Origin: Bacillota bacterium
GTDB taxonomy: Bacteria; Bacillota; Bacilli; Bacillales_B; DSM-18226
DNA: 8,017 nt
Assembly (NCBI GenBank): GCA_030705665.1
Contig: JAUZQA010000174.1
Span: forward strand, 1 to 8,017
Direction: 5' to 3'
Both the position numbers and the translations under genes were made by a program. Positions 1-5,729 of this stretch are shown one piece after another. The notes beneath the pieces are model-generated. The model had not been told where the DNA came from. It searched no databases and saw nothing but the letters and a program-made list of their open reading frames with translations. Every line of letters starts with the position of its first letter. The first letter of the stretch is position 1.

Positions 1-162
1 AAGAAAGCTGACGCTTATTTAATAAGCGAGAGTGGAATACATCAAAAAGAAGATGTTGAAAGAGTAAGGTTGGCAGGAGCAAATGGGATCCTGGTTGGGG
101 AGTCTCTGATGAAAAGTGATAATATACAACAGAGATTAGAATCTTTTAGATTGAGAGTTTAA
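1..162 (+). CDS. trpC: Indole-3-glycerol phosphate synthase, C-terminal end (partial)
   Basis: The window opens inside this gene; 53 codons and the stop TAA (160-162) are present. TrpC closes the indole ring, converting carboxyphenylamino-deoxyribulose phosphate to indole-3-glycerol phosphate in the cytoplasm. Visible are the late TIM-barrel motifs: the SESGI strand (residues 9-13 of the fragment) and AGANGILVGESLM (residues 25-37), which matches the phosphate-binding glycine loop and final helix typical of the family. The N-terminus and the catalytic lysine region lie upstream and cannot be judged. The stop is 9 bases before the first trpF ATG, so the genes are co-transcribed. Confidence 0.93.
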   Translation, partial: KKADAYLISESGIHQKEDVERVRLAGANGILVGESLMKSDNIQQRLESFRLRV

Positions 163-171
163 GGGGAATAA

Positions 172-804
172 ATGATGAAGGTGAAAATTTGTGGAATTAC
201 TGATGTAGGGGCAGCAATAGCAGCAGTGGATTCCGGGGCAGATGCAATCGGCTTTGTTTTTGCAGAAAGTAAACGGAAAATTGATGTAAATAATGCCAGG
301 GAAATTGCAGCAGAACTACCGACCAGCATCATGAAAGTCGGTGTGTTTGTTAACGAAACGAAAGAAGAGATTGAACGTATCGGGCAAGCAGTTGGCTTAA
401 CACATGTTCAATTGCACGGCAATGAGTCAGCTGAATTAAGTAAAAGTCTTTCATTCCCGGTGATTAAAGCTTTTGGAGTTGAAGGTTTTGACAGTCTGGA
501 GGCAATGAAGGATTATCCATGTGAGTATCTTCTGCTGGATGGACCAAAAGGAAAATATCATGGCGGAAATGGGCTTGCATTTGACTGGGGTATTCTTAAG
601 GATCAAAAAGAACTATTTGGGAAAAAAATAATCCTTGCCGGTGGCTTACATGAAGGAAATGTTCTTGAGGCAATTCGTCAGGTCTGCCCCTACATGATCG
701 ATGTCAGCAGTGGTGTAGAAACAGACGGGATAAAGGATTTAAACAAAATAAAGAAGTTTATTGAAATGGTAAAAGGCAGTATTGCTGGGAGGAAATTAAC
801 ATGA
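172..804 (+). CDS. trpF: Phosphoribosylanthranilate isomerase
   Basis: TrpF performs the Amadori rearrangement of phosphoribosylanthranilate to carboxyphenylamino-deoxyribulose phosphate, the step before TrpC. The 210-residue length is normal for a monofunctional TIM-barrel TrpF. The expected catalytic pair is visible: Cys7 in the KICGIT motif (general base) and Asp123 in LLLDGP (general acid), followed by [10 protein letters not shown] (130-139). The phosphate-binding loops LAGGL (155-159) and DVSSGVE (177-183) are intact. There are two adjacent ATG codons (172 and 175). The AGGGG ribosome binding site (162-166) is 5 bases from the first and 8 from the second, so the second may be the true start. 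The stop overlaps the trpB start in ATGA, which suggests translational coupling. Confidence 0.96.
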   Translation: MMKVKICGITDVGAAIAAVDSGADAIGFVFAESKRKIDVNNAREIAAELPTSIMKVGVFVNETKEEIERIGQAVGLTHVQLHGNESAELSKSLSFPVIKAFGVEGFDSLEAMKDYPCEYLLLDGPKGKYHGGNGLAFDWGILKDQKELFGKKIILAGGLHEGNVLEAIRQVCPYMIDVSSGVETDGIKDLNKIKKFIEMVKGSIAGRKLT

Positions 805-2006
805 ATTCATATACATTACCTGATAAAAGCGGACATTTTGGGATTTTTGGGGGCAGATATGTACCTGAGACTCTGATGAGAGCCATTGTTGAGTTAGAAA
901 CAGCTTACGAAGAAGCAAAGAATGATCCTGAATTTCAGGCTGAATTCGAGCGGTTATTAGCTCAATATGTAGGACGGCAAACTCCGCTGTATTTTGCTGA
1001 AAACCTTACGAAATATGCGGGCGGGGCGAAAATTTATCTCAAGCGTGAGGACTTGAATCATACAGGTGCCCATAAAATTAACAATGCGATTGGGCAGGCG
1101 CTTTTGGCAGTAAGAATGGGGAAAAGAAAAATAGTAGCGGAAACAGGTGCTGGACAGCACGGAGTTGCAACAGCAACCGTATGTGCTTTAATGAATCTGG
1201 AATGTATCGTTTTTATGGGTGAGGAAGATATCAAAAGGCAGGCTTTGAATGTTTTCCGTATGGAATTGCTCGGAGCAAAGGTCGTCAGTGTTACATCTGG
1301 AAGCCGAACTTTAAAGGACGCTGTTAACGAGGCCTTGCGTTACTGGGTGGCAAATGTGGATGATACCCACTACCTATTAGGATCTGTTACAGGACCACAT
1401 CCATTCCCGCAAATTGTCCGTGATTTTCAAAGTGTGATCGGCAAAGAAACAAAGGAACAATTTCTAGAAAGGGAGGGTAAACTTCCTGATGCGCTTGTCG
1501 CGGCTATTGGCGGCGGCAGTAATTCAATGGGAATGTTTTATCCGTTTGTAGAGGATCAAGAGGTTAAGTTATATGGGGTCGAGGCAGCTGGAAAAGGAGT
1601 CGACACAGACTATCATGCAGCATCCTTAACAAAGGGCAGACCAGGTGTGCTGCACGGTGCACTAATGTTTTTATTGCAAGATAAGGACGGGCAAGTCCAA
1701 GAAGCATTTTCGATTTCAGCGGGGCTTGATTATCCTGGTGTAGGTCCTGAACATAGTTATTTTAAAGAAATTGGACGTGCAGTGTACGAGTCTATTACCG
1801 ATAAGGAAGCACTTGAAGCGTTTAGTTTGCTGACAAAACTTGAAGGTATCATACCAGCTCTTGAAAGCTCACATGCTGTTGCGTATGCCGTAAAGCTTGC
1901 GGCAACAATGTCAGAGAATGAAAGTATTGTTGTTTGCCTTTCAGGAAGAGGCGATAAGGACGTTGATCAAGTGAGAGCCATTATGGAAAAGGAGAAGCGA
2001 GGATGA
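801..2006 (+). CDS. trpB: Tryptophan synthase beta chain
   Basis: TrpB is the PLP-dependent subunit that condenses indole with serine to give tryptophan in the alpha2-beta2 complex. The 401-residue length is typical. The PLP lysine is Lys92 in HTGAHKINN (87-95). The catalytic glutamate is Glu114 in AETGAGQHG, five residues later than in the Salmonella enzyme, as is usual for Bacillus. The glycine-rich cofactor phosphate loop GGGSN is at 237-241, and CLSGRGDKD near the C-terminus supplies the serine that contacts the pyridine nitrogen. The start is set by GGGAGGA (787-793), 7 bases before ATG. It overlaps trpF by 4 bases and trpA by 4 bases (ATGA at 2003-2006). This is the canonical TrpB1 type that partners with TrpA. 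Confidence 0.98.
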   Translation: MNSYTLPDKSGHFGIFGGRYVPETLMRAIVELETAYEEAKNDPEFQAEFERLLAQYVGRQTPLYFAENLTKYAGGAKIYLKREDLNHTGAHKINNAIGQALLAVRMGKRKIVAETGAGQHGVATATVCALMNLECIVFMGEEDIKRQALNVFRMELLGAKVVSVTSGSRTLKDAVNEALRYWVANVDDTHYLLGSVTGPHPFPQIVRDFQSVIGKETKEQFLEREGKLPDALVAAIGGGSNSMGMFYPFVEDQEVKLYGVEAAGKGVDTDYHAASLTKGRPGVLHGALMFLLQDKDGQVQEAFSISAGLDYPGVGPEHSYFKEIGRAVYESITDKEALEAFSLLTKLEGIIPALESSHAVAYAVKLAATMSENESIVVCLSGRGDKDVDQVRAIMEKEKRG

Positions 2007-2788
2007 ATCGAATTCAACAAGCATTTAGCGAATTAAAGAAAAGGAACCAAAAGGCATTTGTTCCGTATATTATGGCTGGAGATGGCGGTCTCGATTGCCT
2101 TACGAATCGTCTTCAAACATTGGAGGCACTGGGTGTCACTGCTGTTGAAGTCGGGATCCCATTTTCTGATCCGGTTGCAGATGGGCCTATCATCCAACGG
2201 GCTGGGATAAGGGCTCTTAAAAATGAAACCAATTTAACTGACGTCATTAAAGAGGTAGCAAAAGCAAGAGAAACAGTTAAGGTTCCGCTATTATTAATGA
2301 CGTATTTAAATCCTGTATACTCATACGGTATTGAGAGCTTCGTTCACGATATAAAAAAATCAGGAGTTGACGGGTGCATTATTCCTGATTTACCGATCGA
2401 AGAGGAAGCGATTATTGCACCCCAATTGGCTGAAGCAGGGATCGAATTGATTCGGCTTGTTACGATGACTACTCCAATTGAGCGGATCAAAACAATTGCG
2501 AAAAAAGGAAATGGATTCCTTTATACAGTAACAGTTAAGGGGATAACAGGTGTAAGAAATGAATACGATCATTCATTAGCTGAATTTTTGAAAGGAGTAA
2601 AGGAAGTTAGTCCTATTCCTGTTTTAGCGGGATTTGGAATTTCTAATGAAGACCAGGTAAAGGAACTAGCATCCTATTGTGATGGAGTAATTGTAGGCAG
2701 TAAGATTGTAGACCTCTTTGAAAAAGACGATCTTCCTGCAATAAAAAACCTAATAACCGTTCTTCATCCTGAACAAAATGTTATTTAA
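2003..2788 (+). CDS. trpA: Tryptophan synthase alpha chain
   Basis: TrpA cleaves indole-3-glycerol phosphate to indole and glyceraldehyde-3-phosphate, and channels indole to TrpB. The protein has 261 residues, slightly shorter than the enterobacterial form. Both catalytic acids are present: Glu49 in VEVGIPFSD and Asp60 in PVADGP. The TIM-barrel phosphate-binding glycines appear in KGITGVR, LAGFGIS and [10 protein letters not shown]. The active-site loop reads [11 protein letters not shown], in place of the APTT-type text of many TrpAs, but Bacillus orthologues vary in the same way, so I do not read this as a defect. GGAG (1991-1994) is 8 bases before ATG. A strong terminator begins at its stop codon, so it is the last gene of this trp operon. 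Confidence 0.97.
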   Translation: MNRIQQAFSELKKRNQKAFVPYIMAGDGGLDCLTNRLQTLEALGVTAVEVGIPFSDPVADGPIIQRAGIRALKNETNLTDVIKEVAKARETVKVPLLLMTYLNPVYSYGIESFVHDIKKSGVDGCIIPDLPIEEEAIIAPQLAEAGIELIRLVTMTTPIERIKTIAKKGNGFLYTVTVKGITGVRNEYDHSLAEFLKGVKEVSPIPVLAGFGISNEDQVKELASYCDGVIVGSKIVDLFEKDDLPAIKNLITVLHPEQNVI

Positions 2789-2820
2789 AGAAAAATCCAC
2801 GCTGGTGGATTTTTTCTTTA
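2787..2820 (+). terminator. Rho-independent terminator of the trp operon
   Basis: ATCCAC (2795-2800) pairs with GTGGAT (2805-2810) around a GCTG loop. The stem is extended by an A-run on the left and a T-run on the right, ending TTTTTTCTTT. The hairpin starts at the trpA stop codon. The A-rich left flank could also make it work on the minus strand. Confidence 0.9.
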
Positions 2821-2852
2821 TATCAAGCAAAATTCGTGTCAATTGTTACAGC

Positions 2853-2877
2853 TTGAAAGATTTTTTTTTACTATAAT
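2853..2877 (+). promoter_or_regulatory. Candidate promoter with abnormal spacing (T9 tract)
   Basis: A perfect -10 box TATAAT lies at 2872-2877. The nearest -35-like sequence, TTGAAA (2853-2858), is only 13 bases away and includes a run of nine T (2861-2869) in between. The alternative TTGTTA (2843-2848) is 23 bases away. Neither gives the usual 16-18. The -10 is well placed to start a transcript about 50 bases before the GTG at 2933. Confidence 0.4.
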
Positions 2878-2932
2878 TTAAACGAGAAGGCCAAGTTTAA
2901 AAGCAATTGTAGATGAAAGAAGGTGGGGGTTT

Positions 2933-3511
2933 GTGAAAATATATGAAACCATTATTTCGATTTTAGATGAAAAAGGTCCTTTATCCATTCCCTCAATCTG
3001 CGAGGAGGTCAACGAGCTGCTAGTGACAGATCGGAGTAATCCAATCTTACCTTCACATATTAAGTCGATTGTTACTCGAAAAAAAGATTTATTTCGGGAA
3101 AGAGAGGGCAACATCTCCATTGCACCTGATAAAAACCCGTATTCCATTACGGCTAATCTCGAGGGCGACGAAGGAGTAAGTTACCAATTAAATGTTGACT
3201 TCATTAAAAGAAGATTTTCCTTTTTTGAATGGAGAAATAAGAGACATCAAAAAAGCAATCAGACACCTTCAACAAGAAGGCTTGGGAATATAGACGAATT
3301 CAAGAGGGAAATCATGGCATTGAAAATATGGGAGTGGCAATCCTTTTATGGGGCAGACGTTGGCATTACACTTGGGAAAACAAACTGGACGGTAAAACTG
3401 AAAACAACAAGTAAAACTCACGTCTTTGAAGGAACTGACTGTTATCCGGAAAATTGGGCTGAATTTTGCCAATTGATTGAAAAGTTTGCGGGAGTATCGT
3501 TTACAATCTAA
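2933..3511 (+). CDS. Unknown protein with probable N-terminal winged-helix domain
   Basis: I do not recognise this 192-residue protein by name. The start is GTG, set by a strong ribosome binding site AAGGTGGGGG (2920-2929); AGGTG ends 7 bases before GTG. Residues 1-65 show a helix-turn-helix layout: an initial helix (IYETIISILDEKG), then PLSIPSICEEVNEL, then HIKSIVTRKKDLF and a short strand GNISI. This order resembles the HARE-HTH fold of RpoE delta and related proteins, by pattern only. Residues 70-115 look like a linker, basic at its end. Residues 122-192 form a second tryptophan-rich domain: helix FKREIMALKIWEWQ, strands TNWTVKLKT and HVFEGTDCYP, then helix ENWAEFCQLIEKFAG. There is no signal peptide or membrane segment, so it is probably cytoplasmic. 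It is isolated between the trp terminator and mnmH. DNA binding is an inference. Confidence 0.8.
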   Translation: MKIYETIISILDEKGPLSIPSICEEVNELLVTDRSNPILPSHIKSIVTRKKDLFREREGNISIAPDKNPYSITANLEGDEGVSYQLNVDFIKRRFSFFEWRNKRHQKSNQTPSTRRLGNIDEFKREIMALKIWEWQSFYGADVGITLGKTNWTVKLKTTSKTHVFEGTDCYPENWAEFCQLIEKFAGVSFTI

Positions 3512-3552
3512 GTACTTTCGATTATTAATGGAAGATAAGCCTTTATGAACAT

Positions 3553-3581
3553 TTGCTCAATTTGATGATCTTTTATATAAT
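3553..3581 (+). promoter_or_regulatory. mnmH: Candidate sigma-A promoter for the mnmH leader
   Basis: TTGCTC (3553-3558) and a perfect TATAAT (3576-3581) are separated by exactly 17 bases. Transcription would begin near 3588 and give a leader of about 105 bases that includes the hairpin at 3647-3677. The -35 matches consensus only in TTG. A second, weaker pair is TTGATA (3596-3601) with TCTTAT (3620-3625), spacer 18. Confidence 0.5.
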
Positions 3582-3634
3582 TAAGATGTCCTCTTTTGAT
3601 AGCAAGTAAAAGAGTGTTTTCTTATGGAAAGATA

Positions 3635-3679
3635 ATGCTACTATTTAAAACTTCCCAAAAGGAAGTTTTATTATTTTAA
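3635..3679 (+). other. Possible 14-codon leader peptide overlapping the hairpin
   Basis: An ATG at 3635 opens a frame encoding MLLFKTSQKEVLLF. It crosses the whole hairpin and stops at TAA 3677-3679, whose last two bases begin the mnmH ribosome binding site (TAAGGAG). The ribosome binding site is weak (GGA at 3626-3628). Four of 14 codons are leucine, but T-rich sequence alone could produce that. It may be chance. Confidence 0.2.
3647..3677 (+). terminator. Terminator-like hairpin in the mnmH leader
   Basis: AAAACTTCC (3647-3655) and GGAAGTTTT (3661-3669) form a perfect 9-bp stem with a CAAAA loop, followed by ATTATTTT. It ends immediately before the mnmH ribosome binding site AAGGAG (3678-3683). 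It could terminate the gene ending at 3511. However, there is no room for a promoter between it and mnmH, so mnmH transcription must pass through it. Confidence 0.7.
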
Positions 3680-3693
3680 GGAGCGTAGTACAA

Positions 3694-4761
3694 GTGAAAG
3701 ATATTACAGTTGAAGAACTTTTTCAAATAGACCATCCGGTTGTTATTGATATTCGTGCTCCAATTGAATTTAAAGAAGGGGCAATTCCAGGTGCGGTCAA
3801 TATCCCTTTATTTACTGACAAGGAAAGGGAAGAAATTGGGACGATATACAAACAGATAGGACAGGAACAGGCAAAGTGGAGAGCGATGGAACTAGTTTCT
3901 CCTAAAATTCCAATGTTGCTGCAATCCATCAAAAGTGCTGCAGGCCAAACACATGAACAGCCAATTATTCATTGCTGGCGAGGGGGAATGCGAAGCAAGG
4001 CGGTAATCACGTTTCTAGACTTTGCTGGAATCCGTGCCAAACGATTAGAAGGCGGATATAAAGCTTACCGCCAGTTCATACTCAATGAGATTCCCGATTT
4101 AATTCCGAATAGGGCGGTCGTAATCCATGGACTTACAGGGGTTGGAAAAACGGAAATACTTCAAATCCTTGAAAAACGCGGTTTCCCTGTATTAGATTTG
4201 GAGGGTATGGCCAACCATCGCGGCTCGATTTTTGGCGGGGTTGGCTTAGGTCAGGGACATAATCAAAAACAATTTGATTCCCTTTTGTATAAAAAACTGA
4301 AAGAAATGTATGGAGCATCATATTTTTTGATGGAAGCAGAAAGTAAACGGATCGGTAAAGTTACCCAACCTGATAAGTTAATGGAAAAAAAGATGAATGG
4401 AATCAACTTTCATGTCCATTCCTCTGTCGAACAAAGAGTAAGTCACATTGCAGAAGAATATATCGAACCATATAAACATGAGGCATGGTATTTTGATGTT
4501 ATTAAGGATTCGCTCAATAAAGTCTTTAGAAGATTAAAAGATGCTGAAATCAAAAATAGGCTGGAAGAACATCTTGAATCCCGTCAGTATAAAGAAATGA
4601 TTCAATTATTATTAGAAAAATATTATGATCCCATGTATGATTACAAACGTCAGGAATATTCAGGAGAATTTTACGATATATATGCTGAAAATCCAGTTGA
4701 TGCAGCCAATCAAATTGCTGTTCAATTGGAGAAGTTATCACTAAAGCCTCAATACGTATAA
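3694..4761 (+). CDS. mnmH: tRNA 2-selenouridine synthase
   Basis: MnmH (SelU, formerly YbbB) replaces sulfur with selenium in mnm5s2U at wobble position 34 of Lys, Glu and Gln tRNAs, using selenophosphate; it can also geranylate the thiouridine as an intermediate. The 355-residue protein has the two expected domains. An N-terminal rhodanese domain (about 1-130) carries the catalytic Cys94 in HCWRGGMRS (93-101) and the linker LEGGYKAYR (118-126). A C-terminal P-loop domain has Walker A GLTGVGKT (146-153). The start is GTG, with AAGGAG (3678-3683) ten bases upstream. It is a single-gene unit. selD, which supplies selenophosphate, is not in this window. The leader contains a terminator-like hairpin, so expression may be conditional. 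Confidence 0.95.
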   Translation: MKDITVEELFQIDHPVVIDIRAPIEFKEGAIPGAVNIPLFTDKEREEIGTIYKQIGQEQAKWRAMELVSPKIPMLLQSIKSAAGQTHEQPIIHCWRGGMRSKAVITFLDFAGIRAKRLEGGYKAYRQFILNEIPDLIPNRAVVIHGLTGVGKTEILQILEKRGFPVLDLEGMANHRGSIFGGVGLGQGHNQKQFDSLLYKKLKEMYGASYFLMEAESKRIGKVTQPDKLMEKKMNGINFHVHSSVEQRVSHIAEEYIEPYKHEAWYFDVIKDSLNKVFRRLKDAEIKNRLEEHLESRQYKEMIQLLLEKYYDPMYDYKRQEYSGEFYDIYAENPVDAANQIAVQLEKLSLKPQYV

Positions 4762-4799
4762 ATGCTTTTTTCATTAAATTTTAATCTAACTTTCATTTT

Positions 4800-4846
4800 C
4801 CTCTTTTAAATAGTCATTACAATAGGCATTGTAATGACGAAAGAGG
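4800..4846. repeat. Long inverted repeat with perfect 11-bp arms
   Basis: GTCATTACAAT (4813-4823) and ATTGTAATGAC (4828-4838) are perfect inverse complements around AGGC. Outside them, CCTCTTT (4800-4806) pairs with AAAGAGG (4840-4846), leaving an internal loop of six bases on one side and one on the other. No T-run follows on either strand, so this is not an ordinary terminator. It could be an operator, an RNA stability hairpin in the mnmH 3' untranslated region, or a dispersed repeat. Confidence 0.75.
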
Positions 4847-4868
4847 CTTACAATCGTCGGGCGAAATG

Positions 4869-4896
4869 TTGACACGATATCATTATTGCTTAGAAG
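4869..4896 (+). promoter_or_regulatory. Weak candidate promoter upstream of a terminator
   Basis: A perfect -35 box TTGACA (4869-4874) is followed after 16 bases by TAGAAG (4891-4896), four of six matches to the -10 consensus. A transcript from here would start near 4903 and meet the terminator at 4951-4985, giving an RNA of roughly 80 bases unless it reads through into the response regulator gene. Confidence 0.3.
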
Positions 4897-4950
4897 TGTA
4901 TTTTCTGCTGCTAAGAATCCTTCTAACCATAATGCAAAGCCTTCTTATCT

Positions 4951-4989
4951 GACACATGCTCACATTTGCATGTGTTTTTCTTTTTCTTA
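4951..4989 (+). terminator. Rho-independent terminator upstream of arlR
   Basis: ACACATGC (4952-4959) and GCATGTGT (4968-4975) form a perfect 8-bp stem with loop TCACATTT, followed by TTTTCTTTTTCTT. It is the first clear plus-strand terminator after mnmH, about 190 bases downstream. It may end mnmH transcripts, or attenuate transcription from 4869-4896. Confidence 0.82.
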
Positions 4990-4996
4990 GGAAAAC

Positions 4997-5027
4997 TTGG
5001 AAGCTTTCGGTAAAATATTCTTATAAA
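4997..5027 (+). promoter_or_regulatory. Candidate promoter of the arlRS operon
   Basis: TTGGAA (4997-5002) and TATAAA (5022-5027) are 19 bases apart, just downstream of the terminator at 4951-4985. Transcription would start near 5034, leaving a short leader to ATG 5052. An alternative -10 is TAAAAT (5011-5016) without a good -35. The evidence is weak. Confidence 0.35.
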
Positions 5028-5051
5028 AGATTATGTGTGAGAGTGAATGAG

Positions 5052-5729
5052 ATGCCAAAAATCTTAATTATTGAAGATGAAAAAAATTTATCTCGATTTA
5101 TTGAACTTGAATTGCAATATGAGGGATATGAAACAATGGTTTGCTTTGATGGCCGAAATGGGCTGAATCAATCCCTTACAGATCACTGGGATGCAATTCT
5201 CCTAGATGTGATGTTGCCGGAATTAAGTGGACTCGAGGTATGTAGAAGAATCAGACAAGTAAATAAAACATTGCCGATTATTATGATTACGGCACGTGAC
5301 AACGTGCTCGACCGAGTCTCGGGCCTTGACAGCGGTGCAGATGATTATCTTGTAAAGCCATTTGCGATTGAAGAACTTCTAGCAAGATTAAGGTCATTGC
5401 TTCGACGTGTTGAGGCTTTAAGTACAAAAGAAATAACAACTTTAACTTTTAAAGATTTAACAATTGAATTAGAGTCTTGTGTCGTGAAAAAAGGAGAGCA
5501 AATCATCGCTTTAACGAAGCGGGAGTTCGATTTATTAGTTATTTTTATGAAAAATATTAATATTGTTTTAACGAGGGAAGTGCTCTTAAATAAAGTATGG
5601 GGATATAATACCGGAGTGGAAACGAATGTCGTGGATGTTTACGTCCGCTACTTAAGAAATAAAATAGACAGTCAAAGCGATGTTAGTTACATTCAAACCG
5701 TTCGTGGCACAGGGTACGTGATGAGATGA
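5052..5729 (+). CDS. arlR: ArlR-type response regulator (OmpR family)
   Basis: This is a cytoplasmic DNA-binding regulator phosphorylated by the kinase encoded next to it. The ATG at 5052 gives a 225-residue protein beginning MPKILIIEDE, the usual start of the family. The frame is open back to 4956, but that extension would be read from the terminator hairpin and has no family resemblance. The receiver domain (1-120) has acidic residues Glu8-Asp9, phosphoacceptor Asp52 in LLDVMLP, Thr80 and Lys102. A winged-helix DNA-binding domain (about 127-225) contains LTKREFDLL, VETNVVDVYVRYLRNK and the final VRGTGYVMR. The text is very close to staphylococcal ArlR as I recall it, including WGYNTGVETNVVDVY; B. 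subtilis YkoG is the other candidate. The ribosome binding site is weak (GAGAGTGA, 5039-5046). It overlaps the kinase gene by 4 bases. Confidence 0.92.
   Translation: MPKILIIEDEKNLSRFIELELQYEGYETMVCFDGRNGLNQSLTDHWDAILLDVMLPELSGLEVCRRIRQVNKTLPIIMITARDNVLDRVSGLDSGADDYLVKPFAIEELLARLRSLLRRVEALSTKEITTLTFKDLTIELESCVVKKGEQIIALTKREFDLLVIFMKNINIVLTREVLLNKVWGYNTGVETNVVDVYVRYLRNKIDSQSDVSYIQTVRGTGYVMR

Larger units (their letters stand above)
4786..4944 (-). pseudogene. Possible remnant of a small protein gene
   Basis: On the minus strand, 52 codons are open from just after a TAA (4945-4947) to TAG (4786-4788). The reading begins EGFALWLEGFLAAENTLLS and ends NDYLKEENES. The F-x2-W-L-x-G-F-L opening followed by L-S-x2-x-I is reminiscent of short conserved Bacillus and phage proteins, but I cannot name a family. 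There is no usable start codon in frame. An ATG just out of frame (4928-4930) has AAGAAGG nine bases upstream, so loss of one base there would give a 48-residue protein with a good start. This suggests a frameshifted small gene or a decayed copy. It could also be a chance open frame in AT-rich DNA. Confidence 0.3.

Noticed and set aside
2450..2560. Unusual TrpA active-site loop ([11 protein letters not shown] and VTVKGITG)
   Set aside because: Bacillus TrpA sequences vary in the same way (for example VTVTSPIERI and VTVAGVTG as I recall them), and both catalytic acids are intact.
2878..3147. Minus-strand open frame opposite the unknown gene
   Set aside because: It lies antisense to a gene with a strong ribosome binding site and promoter signals, and its translation looks unlike a real protein.
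3591..3614. CTCTTTT/AAAAGAG hairpin in the mnmH leader, considered as a riboswitch
   Set aside because: A single 7-bp stem with a 10-base loop matches no riboswitch or T-box core that I know. It is not enough to call.
3508..3621. Minus-strand open frame of 37 codons (LLLAIKRGHLNYIKDH region)
   Set aside because: It has no start codon near its beginning and overlaps promoter and leader elements of mnmH. It is probably a chance frame in AT-rich DNA.
4956..5051. N-terminal extension of the response regulator by 32 residues
   Set aside because: It would begin inside a terminator hairpin and has no ribosome binding site. OmpR-family receivers begin at the MPKILIIEDE text encoded from 5052.
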